A stretch of 64,000 nt of DNA from Terriglobia bacterium (GCA_020073545.1 JAIQEZ010000008.1:1-64000), one strand, 5' to 3'. Counted from the first letter of the stretch, positions 44,482 through 53,204 are shown. Made by a program: numbers and translations. Notes: generated by a model from the letters alone, not told the origin.

Positions 44482-45086
44482 CTGCCTTCTCCCGGAGCCG
44501 AACCCAGTCGCTTGACCACTTCACGAGTCGACACTCGCCCATTCTGGTCGAGAACGTTCTCCTTGAAGTAGACCGCGTCCGGCGTGATCTTGCTGACTAC
44601 GCCGTTGTATACCGCGTCGTTGTTCTTTAGGAAATAAGCCCGTTTCGTTTCGTTGGTGACAACGGCGATCATCTTGTTGTTTGTATCCTCACGAACGACC
44701 CCCTGGAGTCTCAATTGCGAAATGATCAAACCGCGAGTCCCCGGCGGCAGCGGCCCCGCGGCGGATTCCGGAATGCCCTCCGCACCCTTCGTGCCAGGAG
44801 GCGGAGGAAGCTTGAACGGGTCCCGCTTGCCGGTAACCATCTCGGTCGTGGGGGTGGTTTCCGCCGCACGCTTGGACTGAGCCGGAGCCTTGGCGCGCTG
44901 TTGCGGCGGGATGTTTTCTGTCCTCTGCACGGTTTCCTGCATCCTCTTGGCGTTCTGCAACGCACGCATCGCGGGCTGTTGTCCCGCCCTGCCCTGCGGG
45001 ATTCCCACACCCAATACGAGGGCAGCCAGAAGCAGCAGACGAGTTGCTGAGATCCTTTGAGTGCATCGAAACCTATGGTTAGCCAT
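44478..45086 (-). CDS. pilP: Pilus assembly protein PilP
   Basis: Periplasmic protein linking the PilMNO inner-membrane complex to the PilQ secretin. The 202-residue protein has an N-terminal hydrophobic segment (RLLLLAALVLGVGIP) followed by a Gln/Lys-rich linker and the small beta-barrel HR domain (LRLQGVVREDTNNKMIAVVTNETKRAYFLKNND). No lipobox cysteine is present, unlike in some PilP proteins, so it may be membrane-anchored or exported by the N-terminal helix. ATG 45086 is preferred (AAGGA upstream). A GTG at 45104 overlapping the pilO stop is the alternative. Confidence 0.85.
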   Translation of the reverse strand: MANHRFRCTQRISATRLLLLAALVLGVGIPQGRAGQQPAMRALQNAKRMQETVQRTENIPPQQRAKAPAQSKRAAETTPTTEMVTGKRDPFKLPPPPGTKGAEGIPESAAGPLPPGTRGLIISQLRLQGVVREDTNNKMIAVVTNETKRAYFLKNNDAVYNGVVSKITPDAVYFKENVLDQNGRVSTREVVKRLGSAPGEGR

Positions 45087-45103
45087 TGTCCTTATCCTGC
45101 CCA

Positions 45104-45715
45104 CTATTTCCCTTTGGGACGTGCTGGCGCCGTGGCTAGAGGCTTATTGTAATAGGTCGTCAGCGTGCAATTCGCCCCTACCGTCTCGCTGGGAAAAACG
45201 GTGTAGCTCCCCATGCCACCCCCCTCCGGACTGCCCAGAGTGAGGCCTGAAACGCTCACAATGCGCTGTTCATGCGCGAGCCGACCGAAGAAGTTCACCA
45301 AGCTGTAGTAGGTCCCGTCCAGGCGCATGGCGAAAGGCATTTCGACGTAGAAATCGCGCGTCACCTGGGGCTTGGGAATGAAGGTTCGGAGGTTGATGTT
45401 GGTACTCGAACCCGCCGCGAACACCGATTTCATGAACTCGTCGGTCGCTTGCTCGTCGGGAACAATGGAACGGAGCGTTTCCAACTGCTTTTCCAGTTGC
45501 GCAATGCGGTTCAAATACTCCGTCTGCTGCTGGCGGAAAGCTTCGTTCTTGTCGTTCTCCGCTTTGGTCTTGGCCACTTCCCTGTCTAATCTGGCGCGCT
45601 GGTCGTTCAAAGGCAGGACGTAATACCAGAAAGTGGCGCCCGCCATAGCGACCGCCAGTCCAATGAAGACCACTCCCTGAACTGGAACTGGAAGCGCACT
45701 AAAGCTCTTGGCCAT
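45104..45715 (-). CDS. pilO: Pilus assembly protein PilO
   Basis: Inner-membrane alignment-complex protein that pairs with PilN. The 203-residue protein has one transmembrane helix (about 13-33, VVFIGLAVAMAGATFWYYVL), a coiled coil (about 36-85, with KTKAENDKNEAFRQQQTEYLNRIAQLEKQ) and a ferredoxin-like domain (from FIPKPQVTRDFYVEMPFAMRLDG). It lies between pilN and pilP with gaps of 15 and 17 bases. Confidence 0.9.
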   Translation of the reverse strand: MAKSFSALPVPVQGVVFIGLAVAMAGATFWYYVLPLNDQRARLDREVAKTKAENDKNEAFRQQQTEYLNRIAQLEKQLETLRSIVPDEQATDEFMKSVFAAGSSTNINLRTFIPKPQVTRDFYVEMPFAMRLDGTYYSLVNFFGRLAHEQRIVSVSGLTLGSPEGGGMGSYTVFPSETVGANCTLTTYYNKPLATAPARPKGK

Positions 45716-45730
45716 CTTCTATTCCCTCTC

Positions 45731-46387
45731 CTACTGCAGGTGGACCGTAGGCCGCGCGACGGGACCAGGCGGCGCTTCCACCCGCTGCGCTGCGGGCTGC
45801 GGGGTGGCCGCAACAGTCGCCGTGGGCGATTTGACCAGACAATCCAGGGTGAACTTGTAAGTGAGGCGATTGTGCTGGTCATCCTGATAGAACTGCTGCA
45901 ACTGCACGTCATCGAAGTAGCCGGATCTCTTCATATAGGCCAGGAGGTTTGCCAGGGACTCCACCGTCCCGGACTGCCCTTTCAGCACCAGACGGTCAGC
46001 CGTGGGAGACACCGTGTAGAGGTAAACGTCGCTGGTCCGGTTAATGACGTCGCCCAAGGCCGTCATCATTTCGACGGGCCCGACGCGGCTGGTCTGCAAG
46101 GCCTGGATGGTATTGATGCGCGTCTCGAGGTCCTTGAGATGTTGCTGGTATCTCTCGTTCTGTGACTTCACCATGGCCAATTCGGTCTGCCGGATCTTCT
46201 CCTGCTTCGACTTCTTCTCGAGTTCTGCGATTTGATTGCTCCAGATCTTGTAGATGATGCCCACGATCGCAAAGCTGACGATCACCGCACCGACGAACGT
46301 CAGCGCCTGGAAGGCTTTCGTCGCCGGCGGGCCCGTCACGGCCTTGATCGGAGGTGGCGCGACTCCCAGTAGGTTGATCTTGATCAT
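45731..46387 (-). CDS. pilN: Pilus assembly protein PilN
   Basis: Partner of PilO. The very N-terminus IKINLLG is the conserved peptide that binds the PilM groove. A transmembrane helix follows (about 29-47), then a coiled coil (about 48-95, with AELEKKSKQEKIRQTELAMVK) and the periplasmic domain. The C-terminus is Pro/Ala-rich (TATVAATPQPAAQ). 218 residues. Starts 2 bases after pilM. Confidence 0.92.
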   Translation of the reverse strand: MIKINLLGVAPPPIKAVTGPPATKAFQALTFVGAVIVSFAIVGIIYKIWSNQIAELEKKSKQEKIRQTELAMVKSQNERYQQHLKDLETRINTIQALQTSRVGPVEMMTALGDVINRTSDVYLYTVSPTADRLVLKGQSGTVESLANLLAYMKRSGYFDDVQLQQFYQDDQHNRLTYKFTLDCLVKSPTATVAATPQPAAQRVEAPPGPVARPTVHLQ

Positions 46388-46389
46388 GG

Positions 46390-47442
46390 CTAGTCAAAGC
46401 TCCTCAAAGCCAGCCCCACCGCAACGCTCATGCGGGGAGCGACTTCGTCCACGTAGCCGACGTCAAATTTCTTGGGATCGACGAGCGTCCTTTGGAACGG
46501 GTTGATGACATCCACGGGAATGTTGAATTCCGCTTTGAGCTGATCGACCAGACCTTCGGTCTTCGCTGTCCCGCCGGAAATATAAATGTGCTGGATGTTT
46601 TCCGTCGAGGTAGTCTGCCGGAAGAAGTCGAAGGTCTTCTGAATTTCCAGCATCAGGATTTCCGTCACCGACCGCAGGTGTGGGAGTTTCTGTTCCTGCG
46701 TCACGTTGGGGACCTCGAAACCCTGTTTCAGCTTTTCCGCATCGTCGAAGCTCAAGTCGAGTTCCTTCTGGAGAGTATCCGTGTACTGGTTTCCGCCCAC
46801 GGAAACGTCGCGCGTGAACAGCGGATTGCCACCCCGGCTGATCACGATGTTCATGATGCTGGCGCCAATGTTGAGCAGCGCGGCCATCTGGTCGGAGGGA
46901 ATGTCGTAGTTCGCCTCAAAAGCATTGAAGACCGCAAACCCGTCGTAGTCGACCACCGTAGGAATCTTCCCGGCCTGGCTCAACACATTGGTGTGGTTCA
47001 GAATTTTCTCGCGCTTCACGGCGACCAGCATCACGTCCGTGCCCGTTCCGGCTGGGGCCGCACCCAAGGCTTGATAGCTCAGGTTCACGTCCGTCATGTC
47101 AAAGGGGATGTGCTGCTGAGCCTCGTAAGGGATCGAGTTGTAGAGCTCCTCATCGGTGGCCGCGGACACGGTGATGCGCTTGACGATAACCGAGTGACCG
47201 GAAACGGATGTCGCCACGTTTTTGCATTTAATGCGGTTGTCGGTGAAAATCTTCTCGATTGCCGACGAAACCGACAAGGCGTCCATAATGGCGCCATCGA
47301 CTACCGTGTCCTGGCCGAGAGCCTCAATCCCCAGGTTCATGAGCTCATAGGAGTCGCCCTTCTTGCGCAGCTCGACCATCTTGACGGCGCTCGAACCGAT
47401 ATCCAACCCCACCAGGCTTTTGGCTTTTCCTAACCCAAACAT
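46390..47442 (-). CDS. pilM: Pilus assembly ATPase PilM (actin-like)
   Basis: Cytoplasmic FtsA/actin-fold protein that binds the PilN N-terminus and ATP and couples the pilus motor to the alignment complex. The 350-residue protein starts with the phosphate-1 motif LVGLDIGSSAVKMVEL and carries IYISGGTAKTEGL as the adenosine motif and VAVGLALR near the end. Complete. Confidence 0.95.
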   Translation of the reverse strand: MFGLGKAKSLVGLDIGSSAVKMVELRKKGDSYELMNLGIEALGQDTVVDGAIMDALSVSSAIEKIFTDNRIKCKNVATSVSGHSVIVKRITVSAATDEELYNSIPYEAQQHIPFDMTDVNLSYQALGAAPAGTGTDVMLVAVKREKILNHTNVLSQAGKIPTVVDYDGFAVFNAFEANYDIPSDQMAALLNIGASIMNIVISRGGNPLFTRDVSVGGNQYTDTLQKELDLSFDDAEKLKQGFEVPNVTQEQKLPHLRSVTEILMLEIQKTFDFFRQTTSTENIQHIYISGGTAKTEGLVDQLKAEFNIPVDVINPFQRTLVDPKKFDVGYVDEVAPRMSVAVGLALRSFD

Positions 47443-47454
47443 TGGCGATGCTCC

Positions 47455-47676
47455 CTACTTAGCAGTGGCGCGCAACCTACGAGACCCACGTTGTTCGAAC
47501 TGCGCACTCTGCTTCTCCATCCAGCGGTCCAGGACGGTCTTCTTGAACTTCCAGCGATTACCAAGTTTGAACGCGGGGATCTTCTCCTCGTATACATACT
47601 TGTAAAGGGTCTCTCGCGAGATCCCCAGGTACTCCGACGCTTCCCGGACGTCCATGACCTCTCTGGTTTCCACCAT
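47455..47676 (-). CDS. Excisionase-type helix-turn-helix DNA-binding protein
   Basis: A 73-residue HTH_17/MerR-like protein: MDVREASEYLGISRETLYKYVYEEKIPAFKLGNRWKFKKTVLDRWM, the full excisionase-type winged HTH. It is the first gene of the pilus operon, 12 bases before pilM. A strong promoter lies 88 bases upstream and a long inverted repeat further upstream. A regulator of pilus genes is the natural reading (inference). No integrase is nearby, so a true excisionase role is unlikely. Confidence 0.82.
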   Translation of the reverse strand: MVETREVMDVREASEYLGISRETLYKYVYEEKIPAFKLGNRWKFKKTVLDRWMEKQSAQFEQRGSRRLRATAK

Positions 47677-47763
47677 GCTCCTAACCTTCCGCCAAATTCG
47701 TGGCTTGACACGCTAACAAGATCAGGAAAGTGAAAGTGCGCGTCCACTTCCGCCTTTAATGCG

Positions 47764-47793
47764 CTTATACGCCGCGTAGATTTGCGTTGTCAA
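47764..47793 (-). promoter_or_regulatory. Sigma-70 promoter of the HTH-pilMNOPQ operon
   Basis: On the minus strand TTGACA (47793-47788), 18-base spacer, TATAAG (47769-47764): 11 of 12 consensus positions. Transcription would start near 47757, about 80 bases before the HTH gene. Confidence 0.82.
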
Positions 47794-47848
47794 GGGAAAT
47801 TTCGCAAGTTTGGGGGGTTTCTTCGGGTTTTTATACCCAGTTTTATCG

Positions 47849-47921
47849 ATATTTATGGGGATTTGTCGAACAGGTTGTGTAGGCACGCACGACCACCACT
47901 AGATATATCCCCATAAAATAT
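47849..47921. promoter_or_regulatory. Long AT-rich inverted repeat upstream of the pilus promoter
   Basis: GATATTTATGGGGATTT (from 47849) and the inverted partner ATATCCCCATAAAATAT (47905-47921) share ATATTT(T)ATGGGGAT with a 40-base separation. They lie 55-130 bases upstream of the -35 box, in an AT-rich stretch unlike the surrounding DNA. Candidate binding sites for the operon's HTH protein or another regulator. The rest of the 628-base gap (47677-48304) holds no gene I can support. Confidence 0.5.
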
Positions 47922-48304
47922 TTCTCTCTCTGAGCATTTTGGGCGCTTCTTAGGCGTATTCAGGGGAAGGAGATGGGGGATAACCTAGCGGAAAGAGAAC
48001 TTCTTGTGGGTTCCTGGCAAAGCGGTGCCAGTGCCACTACACGAGTGTCCACATCTCGCTTCCTGCTGTGAGGGTTTTTACCCCGTCTGAGGGGCCAGGA
48101 AGCCAGGATGGTGGGATTGATGCTGAGGAAAAGTCGATTTCTTACCGGTTCCTCGGAAAGTCTTCCTGTCGGTGAGGGGTGACAGCGTCCGCCTCAATCG
48201 GGCCGAGCTTGGCTTACCTGCCATCGGGACGGTGGCCGAAGATAACTTCGCCAGCAACGAGAACAGTCCGGCGGCAACGGGCGCGCCCATCGAGCCGATC
48301 GAGA

Positions 48305-49258
48305 TCAGTTGTTGGTCGCGCCGACGCCGCTGGCGAGTTGAAGCTCCGCGTATTCCATCGTGACCTGCAGTGCAATCTGCTTCCCATTCAGGCTGACGCT
48401 CATCGCCTCGTAGGGGTTCGCGCGGCCGGGATTCTGCGCCTGCCAAGCGAGCTGCTGGGCCATCTTCACTCCGTCCAGAACCTGCCGGAGCGTGGCAGCG
48501 TCTTCAGGTGTCGCGCAGTTCAGTTTCATGTCTAGATTGACCTTGTCCGCAGCATCGACGCTGTAGGTCAGGGAGTCCACTTTTTCGAACACCCGCGACC
48601 AATCCAGCTTCAGGTTGTTTTGGGTAGACAACCAGCCGCGGAACCAATCGCCGACGGCCGCCTCCAAGGCGATTCCCCAGATGGGTGCGTCTTTGCGCGT
48701 CTCCCCCAGGAGGCGCGCAAACCGCTGGTCCGAATTCAAGCCGGGCGCCTGTCCGGCGTGCGCTTCCAGCAGCACCGTCAAGGCCGCGAGCGGCCCGAAG
48801 GCCCCGAGAGAATTCTCCAGCACCACGACACAGCTTCCCGCCAGGCCCGCTTGCAAGCAATAGGCCTGCTGTCCGCCAAGGGGGGTGGGCGTGAGGTTCT
48901 GCGCCGCAGCCCGGCTGGCCACCGCCGCCTTGTCAAAGCGCCCGGAGGCAAAACCGTAAAGGTCCATTTCCTTGTCGCCGGGTCTCCACCCCATCATCAG
49001 ATCGTCAATGTCGTCCTCGCGGATGCCAAGCTGAGCCAAGCTCGATTCGATTTGCTGCAACCGCGGTCCCACAAAGCGTTGTCGCAGGCTCTGGTAGTTG
49101 GGCAGTTTGCGCAACTTGGCCGGGCTGGAGTATTCCACGCGCAAGGTCTGGGTGGGAAAACCTGCAATGGCCGTACTGACGAAATCCTGGCCGGCGCTGT
49201 CCTGCACCATGCCCGCCAGCGCCATCACAACCATAAGCGGGAGAAGGGTCCGTCTCAT
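48305..49258 (-). CDS. Hypothetical secreted protein
   Basis: A 317-residue protein with a signal peptide (MRRTLLPLMVVMALAGMVQDSAG). The mature part begins with an alpha/beta domain containing LRVEYSSPAKLRKLPNYQSLRQRF and DIDDLMMGWRPGDKEMDLYGFASGRF. Two cysteines (in AYCLQAGLAGSC) could form a disulfide. A helical C-terminal part ends in EAMSVSLNGKQIALQVTMEYAELQ. The pattern resembles DUF-type acidobacterial proteins that assess their own amount per residue, but I know no function. Start ATG 49258 with GAGGTG upstream. Confidence 0.7.
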   Translation of the reverse strand: MRRTLLPLMVVMALAGMVQDSAGQDFVSTAIAGFPTQTLRVEYSSPAKLRKLPNYQSLRQRFVGPRLQQIESSLAQLGIREDDIDDLMMGWRPGDKEMDLYGFASGRFDKAAVASRAAAQNLTPTPLGGQQAYCLQAGLAGSCVVVLENSLGAFGPLAALTVLLEAHAGQAPGLNSDQRFARLLGETRKDAPIWGIALEAAVGDWFRGWLSTQNNLKLDWSRVFEKVDSLTYSVDAADKVNLDMKLNCATPEDAATLRQVLDGVKMAQQLAWQAQNPGRANPYEAMSVSLNGKQIALQVTMEYAELQLASGVGATNN

Positions 49259-49479
49259 ATTCACCTCGTCGGGGCGTATCCGGCTCGCTCGATCTTCCCA
49301 CGACACACCCGATAACTCGCTGACCATACTGGGATTCGATGATATTTCACTTTGGCAGGTTTCCTCGCCTGCGTCAACCCCCTTACGAGGCCGCTACGTG
49401 GCCGCACCCCCCACAGAAGGGTAAGCCCACCCCGCCGGATCGGGTGTGGGCCTGCCGATAAGCCGCGCGGAGAAGGAGA

Positions 49480-50877
49480 TCAATTCTTGCGGCTCAGGCA
49501 GCGCTTGAAAAGCTGACTCAGGAGTTCGAGCCCCAGGTCCATCTCTTCGCGCGTGATCGTGAAGGACGGCGCAATCGTGAAGACATTCTTGTAGTAGCCG
49601 CCCACGTCCAGCACCAACCCATACTTGCGGCCGGCGACCTGGAGTTCGCCGCCCATCCCTTCCGCGAAGATACGGTCGGTCAGGTCGCGGTCCGGGGTGA
49701 CGCCGTCTTCCCTGCAAATTTCCGCACGCAGCGCGAGGCCCAGGCCATCCACGTGACCGATGACCCCCGGATAGCGGCGCTGGAGTTCCTTGAGGCCGGC
49801 GAGGAAGTAGGCACCTTTCTCGTTCACGAGTTTCTCGTAGTCTTCCTCCGCCAGCATCTTGAGCGTCTCGAGGGCCACGGCGGTGCCGAGCGTGTTTGAA
49901 GAGAAGGTCGAGTGCGTGGACCCCGGCGGAAAGAGTTCGGGCGTGATCAGCTCCTCGCGCGCCCAGACGCCGGAAAGCGGGTTCAGGCCATTGGTGAGCG
50001 CTTTGCCGAAGACAATGATGTCGGGAGTGATGCCAAAATTCTCAATCGCCCAGAATTTTCCGGTGCGATAGAAACCCATCTGGATTTCGTCATCGACGAT
50101 CAGGATCTTGCGTTCGCGGCAGGTCTGCTGCAGCCGCCGGAAGTAATCCCGCGGGGGAATGACGTAGCCGCCAGTTCCCTGCACCGCCTCGATGTAGAAC
50201 GCGCCGAACTCCGCGGTCTGCGCCTTGGCGTCCCATACCGCGTGGTACTCATTGTCGAAGAGCCTGGAGAACTGATCGTGGCAATAGAGATTGCAGCTCT
50301 CGGGCTGGAGGTTATAGATGCAGCGAAAACAGTAAGGATAGAAGACGAACTGCGCGCGGTCGCCGAAATGCCCGTAACGCCGCCGGTAGCGATAGCTCGA
50401 GGTAATGGCCGAAGCGCCCAGCGTACGCCCGTGGTACCCGCCCATGAAGGCCAACATCAGGTTCTTGCCGGTGTAGTTGCGAACGAGTTTGAGCGAGTCC
50501 TCGATGGCCTGCGAGCCGCCCACGTTGAAATGCACCCGGCCCTTGACGCCAAAACGCTTCTCGCAGTACTGGGCGATGTGCGCGGCGACCTCCACCTTCT
50601 CCGCGTGGAGGTACTGGCAGGCGAGCTGGGGCAGGCGGTCGATTTGGCGCTTCAAAGCGTCGTTCAGGCGGCGGTTCTTGTACCCAAAGCTCGCCGCGGA
50701 ATACCACATCTGCAGGTCGAGATAAGGCGTTCCCTGCTCGTCGTAAAGATAACTGCCCTCGCAATCGACAAAGACTTTCGGTGGGTCGAGGTAATGCACC
50801 GTGTCGCCGAAAGAGCAATACTTGCGCTCGAGGGCCAGCAGTTCCGCGGTGCGCGTCGGGGATTCGGAAATAGCCAA
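49480..50877 (-). CDS. Class III PLP-dependent aminotransferase with a four-cysteine insert
   Basis: A 465-residue omega-amino-acid/acetylornithine-type aminotransferase. The PLP lysine is K292 in FGKALTNGLNP, the cofactor acidic motif is VDDEIQMGF, and the phosphate-binding part is STFSSNTLG. Between about residues 183 and 199 is C-x2-C-x8-C-x3-C (PYCFRCIYNL, then SCNLYC), which could bind a metal and which I recognise from a subset of this family. It transfers an amino group to or from a terminal aldehyde or ketone; substrate unknown. It is the last enzyme gene of the ACP-ketosynthase cluster. Confidence 0.85.
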   Translation of the reverse strand: MAISESPTRTAELLALERKYCSFGDTVHYLDPPKVFVDCEGSYLYDEQGTPYLDLQMWYSAASFGYKNRRLNDALKRQIDRLPQLACQYLHAEKVEVAAHIAQYCEKRFGVKGRVHFNVGGSQAIEDSLKLVRNYTGKNLMLAFMGGYHGRTLGASAITSSYRYRRRYGHFGDRAQFVFYPYCFRCIYNLQPESCNLYCHDQFSRLFDNEYHAVWDAKAQTAEFGAFYIEAVQGTGGYVIPPRDYFRRLQQTCRERKILIVDDEIQMGFYRTGKFWAIENFGITPDIIVFGKALTNGLNPLSGVWAREELITPELFPPGSTHSTFSSNTLGTAVALETLKMLAEEDYEKLVNEKGAYFLAGLKELQRRYPGVIGHVDGLGLALRAEICREDGVTPDRDLTDRIFAEGMGGELQVAGRKYGLVLDVGGYYKNVFTIAPSFTITREEMDLGLELLSQLFKRCLSRKN

Positions 50878-50946
50878 GGGGTTTGCGCCTCCGTCAAGAT
50901 ATTCGCAGGTGTTTCGGGTTGGTCGTATGCGTCGCCTCTACCGCGG

Positions 50947-51693
50947 CTACGACAGCGCCGCGACGGGCTGCCGGCATCGCCGGGCAGGCGTCGGGGCAAG
51001 CAACTTCTCCAGCGTCCCCTGGACATCCTTGAATGTCTCGAAAGGATGGCAGGCGATGCCGCTCTCCCGGCAGTGTGCGAGCAATCGGCGTTTGGCAAAG
51101 GCCAGGTCTGCGACCTCGACGGCGAAGCGGTCCGACATGCCATCGCCCACAAAGACGATGGGCTGACGGCCTTCACTGTGGTGTCGGATGATGGCGGCTT
51201 TGCAGGTTGCGCAGCCGTGCTCGCAGGGCTCGGCCGAATGAGGGAAAGAGGGAAGCAACCGGTGGCCCTCCACCCGCAGCGCGCTTGCGAACAAGCGCGA
51301 ACCGTTCCGGAACGCCCCGGCGACGCCGGCGCGCTTCAGCACGCGGTGAATGACGTAGTCGAACCCGTCGCTTACGATATAGAGCGGCATCCGCCGCCGC
51401 CGCGTGAACCGGCAAAAAGCCGAGAAGTGCGGGTCGATGGTAATGGAATCGATCACCGCGTGCAGCTCCTCCGGTGGGGCATCCACCAACGCGATCTGCC
51501 GCTCCAGGCACTCGCGAGAGCCGATCAGGCCCAGCATCCATTCCCGCTCGATTTCGCGCCAGGAAGGATGAGCAAGCTGAGTCAAGATCTGGTCGGTCAC
51601 GTCGAGCGGCGTGACAGTTCCATCGAAGTCGCAGAAAACGATAGGCGCAATATCACGCTTAGCGCCTTCACGAGCCGGGGATGAGTTGCTCAT
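50947..51693 (-). CDS. HAD-superfamily phosphatase, MtnX/phosphoserine phosphatase-like
   Basis: A 248-residue HAD-IB phosphatase. Motif I is FCDFDGTVT (nucleophile D22, D24), motif III/IV is VFVGDGMSDRFA, and the CEHGCATCK cysteine stretch is typical of the MtnX-like subgroup (2-hydroxy-3-keto-5-methylthiopentenyl-1-phosphate phosphatases). No other methionine-salvage gene is near. In this setting, between an adenylating enzyme and an aminotransferase, it more likely dephosphorylates a pathway intermediate of the cluster (inference). Confidence 0.8.
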   Translation of the reverse strand: MSNSSPAREGAKRDIAPIVFCDFDGTVTPLDVTDQILTQLAHPSWREIEREWMLGLIGSRECLERQIALVDAPPEELHAVIDSITIDPHFSAFCRFTRRRRMPLYIVSDGFDYVIHRVLKRAGVAGAFRNGSRLFASALRVEGHRLLPSFPHSAEPCEHGCATCKAAIIRHHSEGRQPIVFVGDGMSDRFAVEVADLAFAKRRLLAHCRESGIACHPFETFKDVQGTLEKLLAPTPARRCRQPVAALS

Positions 51694-51717
51694 TGTAGGG
51701 TTATGAATCCTTTCAAC

Positions 51718-51810
51718 GATAATTCTGAATATGAATTATGAAAGGGCAGCATGCGGAGAGTGAATTTGGTCTGCCCATTTGCCATTCAAAATTCAGAATT
51801 CATCATTCAG
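51718..51810. repeat. Foldback made of ATTCTGAAT words
   Basis: Left arm GATAATTCTGAATATGAATT...GGGCAG (51718-51749) and right arm CTGCCC...AAAATTCAGAATTCATC (51771-51810) are complementary with small slips. The right arm includes the stop codon (TGA, 51809-51807) of the adenylating-enzyme gene. Very AT-rich compared with its GC-rich flanks. Confidence 0.6.
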
Positions 51811-53120
51811 GTTGCGCGCTCATCCACCAGGCGCCGCGGCTTCCGCCCCTGCTCGATGCCTCCCGGGGGCAGAAAGCGGAAGGCCAGGCGGTACATGCCG
51901 CAAGCGCAGTTGGCCCAGACATCCGGATAAAGATTCTTCAGGTTCTCCTGAATGGCCCCTTCCACCTTCGAAGTGCTGGTGCCATTGGTCAACTCCAGGC
52001 AAAACTCCAGGATGTCGTGAAGGCCTTCCTGGCGGACCGCCACCTGCCAGTTTTCCGAAACGCCCGCCACATCATGCAGGACGCGCTCGAAAATCTCCGG
52101 GTACATATTCCCCGCGCCCATCACCACCATTTCGTCGCGGCGGCCTTTGATGCGCTCGATACGCCGCAGAGTGGCGCCGCAGGGACAAGGCTCCTCGATA
52201 AAGCGCGTCACATCGTGAACCCGATAACGAATGAAAGGCATGGTGCGGCGCGCCAGCGTTGTGGCCACCAACTCGCCGTAACCGTTCTCATCCGGGTCGA
52301 GAATCTCGAAGTAAATATTGAAATCGTCCAGGTGATAACCGTCTTTGCGCAGGCATTCCATGCCCGCCCCGCCCTGCTCGGTGGAGCCATAGGCGAGGAG
52401 GACAGGGCATTTCCAGACGCCCTCCACGTAGCTGCGATACACATCGGTCATGCGGTCGCCTGCTGCCAGAATCAGGCGCAGGGGAAAAGTACCTTCTTTC
52501 TCGGCAATCTCACTCAAGCTGACGAGCCAGGTGGGGTCGGCGGCAATCACATTGTACCGGTAGGTGCTCAGGCGTGAGTAAACCTCGCGGGGATGTGGTT
52601 TGCCTACCGCCGAGCAGAACACGCCCAGGCGCTTGCAGGCCAGGAAGGTGACCCAACTGCTGATCCAATATCCTGCATCAAACGTGCAAACTACGCGAGC
52701 GCCGGGTCGAACGCCGTTCTCATACAGTCCCGCGGCTTCGTAACGAGCAGCGAAATCCAGCTCCTCGTAGGAAAAGTAAACCCGCTTGGGCCCGCCGGAG
52801 GTTCCGGTGGTTTCAAAAACCAGTTCGGGCTCGCGGCACAGAAATTCATCCGCGGGCAGCGTCCGCAAGTCCTCGGGGGTAGTGAAGATGCCGCCCAAAT
52901 CCTCGGGGCGGCGGACGCGCTTCGGGTCAATACCGCGTTCGCGCAATTTACGCGCGAAGAACTTCTGGTGTTCAGCGGCGTAACGGACAAGTCCACGAAA
53001 CGCATCCGCCTGAATCCCGCGAATCAGCGAGCGGGGAACGTGCTTACCCCAGCGCACCAGCGCCGGCACAGAATCGCCGATCAAGGTGCGTTCAATCAGT
53101 TGGCGGGCATGACCGAGCAT
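51807..53120 (-). CDS. PaaK-like adenylate-forming enzyme (phenylacetate-CoA ligase / CapK family)
   Basis: A 437-residue ANL-superfamily enzyme. The ATP-binding loop is FETTGTSGGPKRVYFS. Acyl-adenylate motifs are LLAYGSTEQGGAGM and PFIRYRVHDVTRF. The CPCGATLRRIERIKGRRDEM segment is the typical PaaK C-terminal hinge with a CxC pair. Family members activate aryl or fatty acids to CoA or protein thioesters. The gene lies between a glycosyltransferase and a phosphatase gene in a lipid-like cluster, so a fatty or hydroxy acid substrate is possible (inference). Confidence 0.82.
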   Translation of the reverse strand: MLGHARQLIERTLIGDSVPALVRWGKHVPRSLIRGIQADAFRGLVRYAAEHQKFFARKLRERGIDPKRVRRPEDLGGIFTTPEDLRTLPADEFLCREPELVFETTGTSGGPKRVYFSYEELDFAARYEAAGLYENGVRPGARVVCTFDAGYWISSWVTFLACKRLGVFCSAVGKPHPREVYSRLSTYRYNVIAADPTWLVSLSEIAEKEGTFPLRLILAAGDRMTDVYRSYVEGVWKCPVLLAYGSTEQGGAGMECLRKDGYHLDDFNIYFEILDPDENGYGELVATTLARRTMPFIRYRVHDVTRFIEEPCPCGATLRRIERIKGRRDEMVVMGAGNMYPEIFERVLHDVAGVSENWQVAVRQEGLHDILEFCLELTNGTSTSKVEGAIQENLKNLYPDVWANCACGMYRLAFRFLPPGGIEQGRKPRRLVDERAT

Positions 53121-53122
53121 AA

Positions 53123-53204
53123 AGTTATCAGTGACCCGTCGTCGGTTATCCGTTTTCAGTTCTCCGTCGTCAGGTGAGCGACCGGTAACGGATGACTGAT
53201 AACT
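53123..53204. repeat. Foldback made of TTATCAGT/GACAACTGAC-like words, copy 3
   Basis: AGTTATCAGT (53123-53132) and its exact reverse complement (53195-53204) enclose further repeated words (GTCGTCGGTTATCC, TCCGTCGTCAG, GGTAACGGATGACTG). The foldback fills the whole gap between the glycosyltransferase stop and the adenylating-enzyme start. Confidence 0.55.

Noticed and set aside
47455-47676. Excisionase of an integrated prophage or island
   Set aside because: No integrase, attachment repeats or phage genes nearby. The gene leads the pilus operon, where a regulator is the simpler reading.
48078-48446. Minus-strand frame overlapping the end of the secreted-protein gene
   Set aside because: Overlaps the true gene, no start signal, random-looking composition.
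49912-51684. Plus-strand frame of 590 codons across the aminotransferase and phosphatase genes
   Set aside because: Antisense to two genes with intact catalytic motifs. No domain seen.
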